From the NCBI GenBank assembly GCA_038118725.1, contig JAYOIK010000017.1, forward strand, positions 9,416 through 73,415: a DNA stretch of 64,000 nt, written 5' to 3'. A model generated the notes under the pieces. The model did not search any database. It saw only the letters and a list, made by a program, of their open reading frames with translations, and had not been told where the DNA came from. Within the stretch, counting starts at the first letter, position 1. Every line of letters begins with the position of its first letter. Below, in pieces: positions 34,364 through 42,888 of the stretch. The translations under genes were made by a program, and so were the position numbers. This DNA is from JADHLJ01 sp038118725 (lineage in GTDB: Bacteria > Pseudomonadota > Alphaproteobacteria > Thalassobaculales > Thalassobaculaceae).

Positions 34364-35158
34364 TTAGGCGGTAGGCGCGACGAGCTGATCACGATGCCCG
34401 ACGACAACGGTAAAATGTCGATCCGCCACCCGCCGTTCCCGCCAGTCGTTGATTCCGTCCGCCATCCCCGGTGAGATTTCCGTCGCCGCGGCGGCCCAAC
34501 CGTCAATCAGCATGGCAAGGCCGGGCCCATCGCGCTCGGCGCTCAGCCGCCAGTCGCTACGCCTGGTTCGGACCCGCCATCCCGCCTTGAGTGCCCGCGA
34601 CGCCAAGCCGGATGGCGCGGTCGGGCCAAGCGCGTTTCCAAAGCCCTTGTCGCCCCGCTGGTGACTGTTGACCAGATCCCGGACCATCGCGTCCATCGGA
34701 TGGTTGGGAGAGAACGCCAGCCGTCCGTCATAGCTCAAGGCCGCGAGCAACCCGGCCCGCTGTCCTTTTACCGCGCTCCAAAGCCGATCGAGCCAAGCCT
34801 CGGACACCAGGTCCAGCATTGCCGAGGTGGTGACGAGATCGTGGCCCCGGACCAGCGCGTCGATATCCGCCGTGGCAAGGTCCAGCCCATGTATCTCCGC
34901 GCCGGTCGATGCCGCGGCGATCCCAAGCAGTCGGCGGTCACCATCAACGAGCGTCCAATGCGATGGCGTCGTGAGCCTCGATGTCAGATAGCGCCAGGTG
35001 CTACCGGTTCCGCATCCCAGATCCACAATCCTTGCGCCACGATTTGCCGTTGACCGCGCGGCGAGCCACTGGTCCAGTTCCCGCGGTAACTCGACGGATC
35101 GCGCGCGATGATCCCAGATCTCTCGGGCGGCCAGCCATTCCGGCGAAAATCCGCTCAC
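34364..35158 (-). CDS. Class I SAM-dependent methyltransferase (pterin-like cluster)
   Basis: The 264-residue protein has motif I IVDLGCGTGSTWRYL (about residues 44-58), an acidic motif II LVDGD, and a GLDLATAD motif; the rest is helical with a C-terminal strand pair. The acceptor is unknown. The start overlaps the glycosyltransferase stop by four bases, so it is the last gene of the minus-strand operon. In this setting it may methylate the glycosylated product, but sequence alone does not show this. Confidence 0.75.
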   Translation of the reverse strand: MSGFSPEWLAAREIWDHRARSVELPRELDQWLAARSTANRGARIVDLGCGTGSTWRYLTSRLTTPSHWTLVDGDRRLLGIAAASTGAEIHGLDLATADIDALVRGHDLVTTSAMLDLVSEAWLDRLWSAVKGQRAGLLAALSYDGRLAFSPNHPMDAMVRDLVNSHQRGDKGFGNALGPTAPSGLASRALKAGWRVRTRRSDWRLSAERDGPGLAMLIDGWAAAATEISPGMADGINDWRERRVADRHFTVVVGHRDQLVAPTA

Positions 35159-36237
35159 GGCGCCTCTCCGAGAAGATCCACGGCGGTGATGAAGTGCTCT
35201 CCGGTCCGCCTCCAGGTCGGCATTCGCGCCGCCGCGTCCAGACCGATCCGAGCCGCGCGTGATCGCGCGTCGGCTTCCCCGATAAAAAGCCGCAGACTTG
35301 CCGCGAGCGCCGCTACATCGCCTGGTGGGATCAGTGCTCCGGCACCTTCAGGGACGGTTTCCGGGATCGCGCCGGCGGTTGTCGAGATGATCGGCAGGCC
35401 ATGGGCCATGGCCTCGGTCAATGCCATGCCGAACCCTTCATGGTGGGAGGGTAGGACGAAAAGATCGGCGGCGTTGTAGTGCTCGCTCAGATGCTTCTCG
35501 TCGATTTCTCCCAAATGCCGGACCCGGTCGGTCAGGCGATGGGTCGCGATCTTACCTTTGATCGCGTTCGCGAATGGCGTGTCCCGCTCCGCACCGATCA
35601 GATCCAAGCGCCAATTCAAATCCGTCAGGTTAGCCAGGGCGTGGAGGAGGACGTCCTGGCCCTTGCGAGGGCTTATCGACGCGACGCAGAGCAGTCGTAT
35701 GGGATCTCCGGCTCGAGCCTCTCGCTTGGGCGCGATGCTCGGATGATCCAGGCCGGGGGGCACGACATGGATCCGATCGGCGGCAATGCCGAAATCCCGC
35801 ATTCGCCGCCCCGTGGTCGGGCTGGTGACAATACAGCCGGACGTGAATTCCAAGGCCGCTTTTTCGGCGCTGAAGAACGCCCGCGCTTCGTCGGTGGCGA
35901 GGCCGGTCTCGTCGCAAAGCGGGTGATGGATCAGCGCGACAAGACGCCCTTGAAAGGTTTTGGCGATGCCGTGCCGCGCCAAAGCGGTCAACGCCAGCCC
36001 GTCAATGATGACGGTTCCGTCATCGCTCATCGCGCGCAAGCGATAGGCATCGTGGGCCAGTTCATCCGCGTCCGGGTTTGGGTAACTCCCTTCGAGACAA
36101 ACGAGGTCGCCCAGCCGATCGGCGCGTTCCAGATTTTCGGCCATATGCCGGTCATAGATGAAACCGCCCGTCAGCGTGTCGATCGGCCCGGGTACCACCA
36201 TGTGGATGGGTGCCTTCGCCGATCGGCGCTGGCTCAT
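35155..36237 (-). CDS. GT4 family glycosyltransferase (GT-B fold)
   Basis: The 360-residue retaining glycosyltransferase has an N-terminal acceptor domain opening on IHMVVPGPID and TLTGGFIYDR. The C-terminal donor domain includes VASISPRKGQDVLLHA and the EX7E signature Glu267-Glu275 (EGFGMALTEAMAHG). It probably uses a nucleotide sugar in the cytosol. There are no neighbouring polysaccharide genes; instead PTPS-like and reductase genes overlap it, which makes a small-molecule acceptor, possibly a pterin, a reasonable guess. Its ATG overlaps the PTPS-like stop by four bases. Confidence 0.82.
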   Translation of the reverse strand: MSQRRSAKAPIHMVVPGPIDTLTGGFIYDRHMAENLERADRLGDLVCLEGSYPNPDADELAHDAYRLRAMSDDGTVIIDGLALTALARHGIAKTFQGRLVALIHHPLCDETGLATDEARAFFSAEKAALEFTSGCIVTSPTTGRRMRDFGIAADRIHVVPPGLDHPSIAPKREARAGDPIRLLCVASISPRKGQDVLLHALANLTDLNWRLDLIGAERDTPFANAIKGKIATHRLTDRVRHLGEIDEKHLSEHYNAADLFVLPSHHEGFGMALTEAMAHGLPIISTTAGAIPETVPEGAGALIPPGDVAALAASLRLFIGEADARSRAARIGLDAAARMPTWRRTGEHFITAVDLLGEAP

Positions 36238-36635
36238 CCGAGCGCGCCTTCGTAGGAAGCCCAGGCGACATGGGATTCATGCAGCGAGACCTTGAGCCCG
36301 CTCAACCCGCCCGCATGTGGACCCAGCTTGCCTTCGGCGATCGCGGCGGCCATGCGCTGGTGAATGTCGCGGGCCAGGAACTCCGTCGTGGTGTTGATAC
36401 CGTTGAAGGCCTCGATAGCGTCGAGGTTCTTGTAGTTGTAGATCGCCAGCAAATTCTTTAGCGCCTCGTGCGCCAGCCCGATATCGACGACGATGTTGTC
36501 GGGGTCGAGTTCGGCGCGCTGGAACTCCATGTCGACGACGAAGGTCGCGCCATGCAGCGCTTGGGCGGGGCCGAACACCGCGCCGCGAAAGCTGTGCGCG
36601 ATCATGATGTGATCTCGAACCGTAACGGTGAACAC
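36234..36635 (-). CDS. Degenerate 6-pyruvoyl-tetrahydropterin synthase/QueD-like protein
   Basis: The 133-residue T-fold protein aligns with PTPS/QueD. It has His14 (AHSF), His28 (LHG), Asp51 (VVDIG), the TTTEFLA helix, and Glu120 (HESHVAW), the pterin anchor. Two key features are altered: the third zinc ligand of the usual H-G-H motif is Ala30, and there is no Cys four residues before His28 (it is Ala24). The protein therefore probably binds a pterin but should not run the standard PTPS or QueD reaction. The GTG at 36635 has AGGAG eight bases upstream and gives the normal N-terminus. No queuosine genes are nearby. Confidence 0.8.
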   Translation of the reverse strand: MFTVTVRDHIMIAHSFRGAVFGPAQALHGATFVVDMEFQRAELDPDNIVVDIGLAHEALKNLLAIYNYKNLDAIEAFNGINTTTEFLARDIHQRMAAAIAEGKLGPHAGGLSGLKVSLHESHVAWASYEGALG

Positions 36636-36652
36636 GAAGCGGGCTCCTGATT

Positions 36653-37624
36653 CTAGGAATAGATAATCCGATGACATAGGGCGCGGGAGGTTCCGTCCGC
36701 AAGCCCCGCCATGGTTCGCGGCAGGTCCTCGAAGTGGCTCTCATCGGAGATCAAGACATCAAGACAGGGGTCGCGCAGCAGTGATAGGGCCTTGTCCAGC
36801 CGCCGCGCGTGGCTCCAGCCGCGACGTCGTGATGGTGGGATACTTCCGACCTGTGAGGATTGCAGGGTCAGACGACGGTCATGAAAATCCTCGCCGAGAG
36901 GCAGTGTGACCTCCTGGTCGCCGTACCAGCTCAACTCGATGATCCGTCCCTCGAAAGCCGCCATGCGCAAGGCGCTTCGCAACCCCTCCGGCGACCCGCT
37001 GGCATGGATGATGATCGGATACGCCGCGTCGGGCGCGGGGGCCGTGATGAAACGCGCCCCCAGCGTCTCGGTCGCCGAAGCGCGGCTTGGATCGATCTCC
37101 AAGAGATCAACGCCGGCCCGGTACAGTCGTCGCGCCAGATAGGCGGCGAGGAGGCCAACGACCCCGCCGCCGATCACGCAGACTTGATCTCCGGGCCGGA
37201 GCCGCGCGTCCCAGATCGCGTTGAGCGCGGTTTCCATGTTCGCCGCCAAGACCGCGCGGTCCGGCGGCACGCCCTTGGGCAGGACGCGGGCGGCGACGCT
37301 CGGCACGACGAACAAATCCTGATGCGGCGCGAGACAGAACACGGCCTTGCCGGTCAAATCGTCGGGACCCTCCACGACCGTGCCGACCGTGCCGTAGCCG
37401 TATTTCACCGGCCCTGGGAAGTCACCTTCCTGGAACGGACAACGCATGCGATCGACCATCCGCGCCGGCACGCCGCCACGAAACACCAGGGATTCCGTGC
37501 CTCTGCTGATCGCGCCGTGGGTGGCGCGCACGAGTACCTGGTCCGCGTTCGGCGGTGTCAGTGGCTCGGACCGAATCTCGCCTTGGCCGGGCGCGACCAC
37601 CCAATAGGCGCGCGCCGTGACCAC
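36653..37624 (-). CDS. MDR-superfamily dehydrogenase (zinc alcohol dehydrogenase-like)
   Basis: The ~323-residue MDR protein has an N-terminal GroES-like domain (ARAYWVVAPGQGEI, SRGTESLVF) and a Rossmann domain with VCVIGGGVVGLLAA. The usual catalytic-zinc GHE motif is absent; the region reads FPGPVKYGYGTVGTVV, as in BchC-like members. It likely reduces or oxidises a carbonyl/hydroxyl using NAD(P)H. The GTG at 37624 was chosen because it lies just after the peroxidase stop and matches homologous N-termini; a good ribosome-binding site is lacking, suggesting translational coupling. With the PTPS-like gene 17 bases downstream, a pterin side-chain reductase role is plausible. Confidence 0.72.
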   Translation of the reverse strand: MVTARAYWVVAPGQGEIRSEPLTPPNADQVLVRATHGAISRGTESLVFRGGVPARMVDRMRCPFQEGDFPGPVKYGYGTVGTVVEGPDDLTGKAVFCLAPHQDLFVVPSVAARVLPKGVPPDRAVLAANMETALNAIWDARLRPGDQVCVIGGGVVGLLAAYLARRLYRAGVDLLEIDPSRASATETLGARFITAPAPDAAYPIIIHASGSPEGLRSALRMAAFEGRIIELSWYGDQEVTLPLGEDFHDRRLTLQSSQVGSIPPSRRRGWSHARRLDKALSLLRDPCLDVLISDESHFEDLPRTMAGLADGTSRALCHRIIYS

Positions 37625-37628
37625 CGCC

Positions 37629-38510
37629 CTAAAGCCCGAGCGCCGAAAGATCCAACCGTCCGCCCACGCATGGCGGGCACCAGTAATATCCACCGGTAAC
37701 CGGTCGCGAGAACCGGAAGAGCGCGTCGGTGATGCCGTGCTCCTCGCCGACCATTCGCCGCAGGACCGTCTCGAAGGTGTCGAGCGACTTTCCAAAGGCG
37801 ACGAACATAAGGCCGTCGCCGTCCGCGCCGGAGAAGGGCATGGACCGGCGCAGCATGAAGGCTTCCGGCGCGAAGCTTTCCTGGGCCGAACGTTTCACAT
37901 GCGCGGAAGCCGGAGCATCCCCGAATTCCTCATTGTCGGCGATGCGCCGGCCAATCATGTCATCCCGTTCGGCCTCGGAATGCGAGGCGAAGTGGGCGAG
38001 ATCATGCACCCAGCGCTGCACCGCGACGAAACTGGAGCCGTCGAGCCTGGGGCCGGCGCCTCGGACAAGCGCCGCCGCGACGGCATCATCGCCCTCGGGG
38101 TTCTCGGTACCGTCCTCATATCCGGTCAGGTCACGTCCGCCGTCATGCATGAAGCCGTCGGTAAGGTCGACGCGGTCGAACGCGGGAGACAGTGTCGCGG
38201 CGATCGCGTTGCCGGCCTTGGCGATTTCGCCGCGGTCATCCCCACCGATCCAGATCCAAAGATCGGACTGAGTCGAGAGTATCTCGATACCCGATCCACT
38301 GATCGAGGGAAACGGGCGCAGACCCGGGATCGAAGCGCCAAGCCCACGTAGGAGGCCGGGGCCTAAACCCAGAACCATGTCAGGTGCTAATCCAGACGCC
38401 GCGAGCTGCCTCAGGACGGGCTTCGGATCCGCCCCGGCGCGCGCGTTGACGGTGAGATAACGCGCGTGCGCCGGAACCGGGGCCAGGATGGCGGGCTGTG
38501 ATGTCGTCAT
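37629..38510 (-). CDS. DyP-type haem peroxidase
   Basis: The 293-residue dye-decolourising peroxidase has the family GxxDG motif Gly130-Asp133-Gly134 (GYEDGTENP), with Asp133 the distal proton shuttle. Proximal haem ligand is probably His204 (ASAHVKR). The FRFSRPVTGGYYWCPP end is typical. No Tat or encapsulin-targeting signal is evident, so it should be cytosolic. It sits 13 bases from the ThDP enzyme and just before the MDR gene, so it belongs to the operon; whether it acts in the pathway or protects against oxidation is open. AAGGCGAAAC precedes the ATG. Confidence 0.88.
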   Translation of the reverse strand: MTTSQPAILAPVPAHARYLTVNARAGADPKPVLRQLAASGLAPDMVLGLGPGLLRGLGASIPGLRPFPSISGSGIEILSTQSDLWIWIGGDDRGEIAKAGNAIAATLSPAFDRVDLTDGFMHDGGRDLTGYEDGTENPEGDDAVAAALVRGAGPRLDGSSFVAVQRWVHDLAHFASHSEAERDDMIGRRIADNEEFGDAPASAHVKRSAQESFAPEAFMLRRSMPFSGADGDGLMFVAFGKSLDTFETVLRRMVGEEHGITDALFRFSRPVTGGYYWCPPCVGGRLDLSALGL

Positions 38511-38523
38511 GTTTCGCCTTGCC

Positions 38524-40131
38524 CTAGTCGAACACGGTCTCGAAGTAATGCCCGGCATCGACGACGGCCTCGATCACCGTCGGTCCCTCGGCCTTGAACG
38601 CCGCCTCCAGCGCCGCCTTCAGCGCCGCGCCGTCGCGGACGCCGACCGCGGGCACGCCGAAGTAATGGGCCGGCGGGGTTTCATATTGCCCCATCTCGAC
38701 CTGCGATCCCCACTGGGCGTATTGCCGCTTTTCCTGCTTGATCTGGATAAGCGACAGCCAGCGATCATCCAGGACGACGACCGGGATCGTAAGACCCAGG
38801 CGACGCGCGGTGGCGAGCTCGCCGCAGGTCATCTGGAAACAGCCATCGCCGATCACGCAGACCACCGGCAGGTCCGGGCGCGCCAGCTTGGCGGCGATGG
38901 CGCCGGGAATCCCGATACCCATCGAGGACCAGCCGTTGGTGACATGACAGGAACGCGGCGCGTGGGTGGTCCACTGGCTTGCGATCTGGTGAGTATGGGC
39001 GCCGACATCGTAGCTGATCACACCGTCCTTGGGCGTGACCGCGCGCACCACGTCCAGCGCCGCGTGCGGGCTGAAGTTCGCCACCGACGGGCGCAGCGAG
39101 GCCTGGAACGCGTCGCGGTGTTCGGCGACCGCGGCCTCGGTCCAGTCATTGCCATGCGCCGGTAGTTTGAGCATCCGCGAAAGGCTGTCGGTGACGTCGC
39201 CGGTGACGGTGCCCGCGACGGTGACACTGTCGGCCACGTCCGGGTCCTCGATGTCGATGGACAGAACCGGGACATCGCCGACCCAGGCCTCGTACTCGAC
39301 CTCGATGGTATCGAAGCCGAGGCCGATCACCAGATCCGAGGAACGGATGAACGCGCGCTGAACCTGTCGCCGGCCGCGCTCGATGCAACCGAAGGAAAGC
39401 GGGTGATCCTCGTCGATCATGCCCTTGGCCATGGTCGAGGAGCCGAAGGGCAGCCCGTGATGCTCGACAAAGGCTTTCAGAAGCGACGGGTCGGTCATCC
39501 GCATCGCCGAGGAGCCGAGAATCGCGATCGGACGCTTGGCCTTGGCGATCAGTTCGGACGCGGCCGCGAGATCCGCGTCGCTGGCCCGCGTCGAGACCGG
39601 TTTGACGGAAACCGCGCCGGGGATGCTGGTATCCGTCGCCGGCGCCAGGGAAACGTCTTCCGGCAGGTCGATATGCACCGGCCCCATCGGCTCGGTCATC
39701 GCGATGTCCAGGGCCTTGGCCATGACCTCGGCGACATTATCCTTGTTGGCGGCGAAGGTCGCCTTGGTGATCGGGCGGAACAACGCGTGGTGGTCGATCC
39801 ACATTTGAATGCGGCGGCCGAGCTGCGGCGTGTTCAGGTTGCAGGTCACCGCGATCATCGGCGTGCGATCGAGATAGGCGCTGCCGACGCCGGTGGCGAG
39901 GTTGGTCGCGCCCGGGCCGAGCGTGGCGATGCAGAAGCCGGGCTTGCCGGTCATCCGACCCATGACGTCGGCGGCGAAGGAGGCCGAGCCCTCATGCGCG
40001 GTCAACACGAATTCAATTCCGCCGAGACGCATCGCCTCGACCAGGGGCAGAACATTGCCGGAGGGAATGCCGAAGCCGTGGGTGACGCCGGCCTCCTTCA
40101 GGATTTTCACGATGAGGTCGGAATTGTTCAT
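38524..40131 (-). CDS. Thiamine diphosphate-dependent enzyme (acetolactate synthase-like)
   Basis: The 535-residue ThDP enzyme has the acetolactate synthase/decarboxylase fold. It has the catalytic Glu in LTAHEGSASFAADVMGR, GPGATNLATGVGSAYLDRTP, and the ThDP/Mg motif VIGDGCFQMTCGELATA. No regulatory small subunit is adjacent, so it is not the biosynthetic IlvBH pair. Reactions in this family include decarboxylation, carboligation and oxalyl-CoA cleavage; none can be selected. GGAG lies eight bases before the ATG at 40131. It shares an operon with an upstream exporter and a downstream peroxidase. Confidence 0.82.
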   Translation of the reverse strand: MNNSDLIVKILKEAGVTHGFGIPSGNVLPLVEAMRLGGIEFVLTAHEGSASFAADVMGRMTGKPGFCIATLGPGATNLATGVGSAYLDRTPMIAVTCNLNTPQLGRRIQMWIDHHALFRPITKATFAANKDNVAEVMAKALDIAMTEPMGPVHIDLPEDVSLAPATDTSIPGAVSVKPVSTRASDADLAAASELIAKAKRPIAILGSSAMRMTDPSLLKAFVEHHGLPFGSSTMAKGMIDEDHPLSFGCIERGRRQVQRAFIRSSDLVIGLGFDTIEVEYEAWVGDVPVLSIDIEDPDVADSVTVAGTVTGDVTDSLSRMLKLPAHGNDWTEAAVAEHRDAFQASLRPSVANFSPHAALDVVRAVTPKDGVISYDVGAHTHQIASQWTTHAPRSCHVTNGWSSMGIGIPGAIAAKLARPDLPVVCVIGDGCFQMTCGELATARRLGLTIPVVVLDDRWLSLIQIKQEKRQYAQWGSQVEMGQYETPPAHYFGVPAVGVRDGAALKAALEAAFKAEGPTVIEAVVDAGHYFETVFD

Positions 40132-40157
40132 GTCTCGGCTCCGGGTCGGCGGGATGT

Positions 40158-41558
40158 TTATTGTTCGGGGCGGCCAAGCCAAACTCGTGGCCGGACCATT
40201 GTCGCGAGCAGGAACACCAAAAGTCCGCCGCCCGCAAGTGTGAAGGTGCCCTGAAAGGCGTTCTGGAAGCTTTCGGCCTCATCCAACCCTCCCGCGCTCG
40301 CGGCTTCGCGCATCCAGGCAAAGGTCATTGTAAGGGTGGTGACGCTGGCGACCACGCCGATGGTGCGGGTCAGCATCGCCAGGCTGCCGCTGACCCCGCG
40401 GTCGGCGAGCGGAAGCGTGCCGGTAACGATGTACATGTAGGAAACCTGGAACAGCCCGGTGCCTATGCCTTGAAGCAATAGGGCGCCGATCATCCACCAT
40501 AGATCCTCGCCGCCAGTCACCTGGCCGATCGCCAGGATGCCGAGGCCGGTCATGGTGGCTCCGGCGAAACAGATCCAGTTGGCTCGCAGCGGCCCGATCA
40601 GGCGCCCACCGATGGGCGCGGCGAGACTGGCGCCGACGAAACCGATCGCCAATACCAGGCCCGCCATCGATACCGGCAGGCCGGGAAGCCTGGGCAGCAG
40701 AAACGGAATGATCAGCATGACCGAGAAGGTCGAGAGATAGACAAGGCAACTGGTCAGATTGACGATGGTAAAGTCGAGATTCTTGAACACGCCGAGCTTT
40801 AGGATCGGCTCCTTCGCGCGGTTTTCGGCTCGGATGAAGCCCGCCACCGACAGCGCGAAGACCAGGGCGAATCCCAGGACCGGTAGGATGCCTTGCGCCT
40901 CCAGCCTTTGAAGTTGGTTCAGGGTCAGAAGAAAACTGCTCATCGCCAAGATCAGGGTGATCGAGCCGGCGATGTCGTAGGATGGTTTTTCCAGACGTCT
41001 GGCGGTTGCCGGCAAGGTCGTCAGCAGTACAAGCGAGAAGAGTGCGATCGGCGCTCGGAACCAAAACACGGCGCGCCAGTCGAATTGTTCCACCAACCAG
41101 CCGCCCACCGACGGGCCGAGCATGCTCCCCAGCGCGTAGATTAGCGTGAACATTCCCACGGCGCGCCCGCGTTGCTCGTCCGGATAGAGCGCGATGATCA
41201 ACGCCGGTCCGACGCTGGTGACCAGTCCCGAGCCGAGTCCTTGGAGAAACCGGAAAAACAACAGGCCCTCGAAACTCGGTGATACCGAGACAAGCAACAG
41301 GCCGACCGCGCTAACGCCCAAGCCGATGCCGAAGATCCGGCGATGCCCGAACAAGTCGCCAAGCTTGCCGAAAACCAGCATCAAGCTGGCATAGGTCAGC
41401 ACATAGCAAATCACCACCCATTGGATCATCGCCATGGGCTCGCCGAAATCGCCGACGATGTACGGGAAGGCGATATTCACCGAGGAGTCCAACGGCGTTA
41501 TCAGCGATCCGCTTCCAACGACAAGCAAACCAAGGGCGCGGCGCATAGGGGTGATCAT
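40158..41558 (-). CDS. MFS transporter, DHA2/EmrB-like
   Basis: The 466-residue polytopic membrane protein carries MFS motif A (GKLGDLFGHRR, about residues 62-72) and the antiporter motif C-like region LGSMLGPSVGGWLVE. Size and layout suit a 14-helix drug/proton antiporter exporting small hydrophobic or charged compounds. It is the first gene of the minus-strand operon, 26 bases ahead of the ThDP enzyme, so it could export the pathway product. The second ATG, MRRALG, is an alternative start. A REP-like pair lies in the 297-bp gap upstream. Confidence 0.82.
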   Translation of the reverse strand: MITPMRRALGLLVVGSGSLITPLDSSVNIAFPYIVGDFGEPMAMIQWVVICYVLTYASLMLVFGKLGDLFGHRRIFGIGLGVSAVGLLLVSVSPSFEGLLFFRFLQGLGSGLVTSVGPALIIALYPDEQRGRAVGMFTLIYALGSMLGPSVGGWLVEQFDWRAVFWFRAPIALFSLVLLTTLPATARRLEKPSYDIAGSITLILAMSSFLLTLNQLQRLEAQGILPVLGFALVFALSVAGFIRAENRAKEPILKLGVFKNLDFTIVNLTSCLVYLSTFSVMLIIPFLLPRLPGLPVSMAGLVLAIGFVGASLAAPIGGRLIGPLRANWICFAGATMTGLGILAIGQVTGGEDLWWMIGALLLQGIGTGLFQVSYMYIVTGTLPLADRGVSGSLAMLTRTIGVVASVTTLTMTFAWMREAASAGGLDEAESFQNAFQGTFTLAGGGLLVFLLATMVRPRVWLGRPEQ

Positions 41559-41660
41559 AACTGAAAGAACTCGGCCAGCTGGCGGGACGGGACGGCAGTG
41601 TAGCGCGATTTCATCGGTTGGGCGTTTTTTTGCGGCGCGGCGGAGTCGTCGTGGACAGGC

Positions 41661-41703
41661 CCCTTCGAGACACTCGCATCCGCTCGTTCCTCAGGGTGAG
41701 TCG
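41661..41703 (-). repeat. REP-like element, copy A
   Basis: This carries CCCTTCGAGACACTCG followed by GCTCGTTCCTCAGGGTGAG. It is the inverted counterpart of the copy 86 bases downstream. The two sit head to head between genes, as REP doublets do. Confidence 0.65.
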
Positions 41704-41786
41704 ATTCTTGGCGGACTAGTTCTATCAAGGCGATGCGTTTCAACGCGCGCCCCTGAGCGTTCCTCTACCCCCAACCACCGCCACTA

Positions 41787-41826
41787 ACCCTGAGGAACGA
41801 GCGCCAGCGAGTGTCTCGAAGGGTCT
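41787..41826 (+). repeat. REP-like element, copy B
   Basis: ACCCTGAGGAACGAGCG...GCGAGTGTCTCGAAGGGT is the reverse complement of copy A with few changes, and is nearly identical to copy D two kilobases away. It overlaps a possible upstream GTG start of the next gene, which argues for starting that gene later. Confidence 0.65.
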
Positions 41827-41855
41827 TCTCTCCCGTTGCTGGCGCCGCCCAATCC

Positions 41856-42866
41856 ATGCGACTGTTCACGGCAAGAGATCCTTCGCCCAAAATCGGAAAT
41901 CCGCCCGTGCAAGACCGAGACTATCCCGTCGAACTCACGCCGCCGGACATCGAACCCTATCGCGATGGCAATACCGGGGTGGCGTTCGTGACGACATTCG
42001 ACAGCGGCGCGTCCGGCCCGCACGTGATGATCAATGCCGTCACCCATGGCAACGAGATTTGTGGGGCGATCGCGCTGGATACGCTGTTCAAGGTCGGGCT
42101 GCGTCCGGAGCGAGGGCGGATTAGCCTCGGTTTCGTCAACCACATGGCCTACTCACGGTTTGATCCCAAGGATCCCGGCGCGTCGCGCTTCGTGGACGAG
42201 GACTTTAACCGCGTTTGGGTTGAGGACCGCCTTGACGGCCCGGAGGATACAGCCGAGTTGCGGCGCGCGCGGGAGCTGCGACTGATTTTCGATAGCGTCG
42301 ACCTGCTGCTCGATATTCACTCCATGAGCACCTATTCCAAGCCGCTCATGATCAATAACGGGCTGGAGAAGGAGCGCGCCTTCGCGCGCGAGGTGAATTT
42401 TCCGGCCCACATCATGTGCGGCTCCGGCCATGTGGTCGGCAAGCGGCTGATCGAGTACACGCCCTTCAACGACACCACGAACGACAAGGTCGCGCTCCTG
42501 GTCGAGTGCGGCCAGCATTGGGCGGCGGCGACCGGGACGGCGGCCTTGGACACGGCTCTGCATTTTTTGCGCGCCGCCGGCACGGTTTCCCGAGATTTCA
42601 TCGAGACCCATCTCTCCGGGGCGGCCAGAACGCCGCCACCCGCCGAGATGTGGGACGTTACAGATGGGATTACCTCGATGACCGACGATTTCTGCTTCGC
42701 CGAGCCTTATATCGGCATGGAGGTGATCGCCAAGGCCGGTACCGTGATCGCCCATGACGGCGATACCGAAATTGTCACACCCTATGACGATTGCCTCTTG
42801 ATGATGCCCAACCACCGGCCCGGCGCCAATGTCCGTAAACTGCGTCTGTGCCGACGCTCCGCGTAA
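41856..42866 (+). CDS. Succinylglutamate desuccinylase/aspartoacylase family zinc hydrolase
   Basis: The ~336-residue M14-like zinc deacylase has its first metal site as NAVTHGNEICG (His and Glu) and its second at LLLDIHSMS (His). A Glu in VALLVECGQHW is the likely catalytic base. Family members remove N-acyl groups from amino acids or ectoine precursors. No ectoine genes are adjacent. The start is uncertain: ATG 41856 avoids the REP element, and GTG 41907 is also possible; neither has a strong ribosome-binding site. An LLM oxidoreductase gene follows 22 bases later. Confidence 0.75.
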   Translation: MRLFTARDPSPKIGNPPVQDRDYPVELTPPDIEPYRDGNTGVAFVTTFDSGASGPHVMINAVTHGNEICGAIALDTLFKVGLRPERGRISLGFVNHMAYSRFDPKDPGASRFVDEDFNRVWVEDRLDGPEDTAELRRARELRLIFDSVDLLLDIHSMSTYSKPLMINNGLEKERAFAREVNFPAHIMCGSGHVVGKRLIEYTPFNDTTNDKVALLVECGQHWAAATGTAALDTALHFLRAAGTVSRDFIETHLSGAARTPPPAEMWDVTDGITSMTDDFCFAEPYIGMEVIAKAGTVIAHDGDTEIVTPYDDCLLMMPNHRPGANVRKLRLCRRSA

Positions 42867-42888
42867 CCCGTTAACTCGAGGAACCGAC

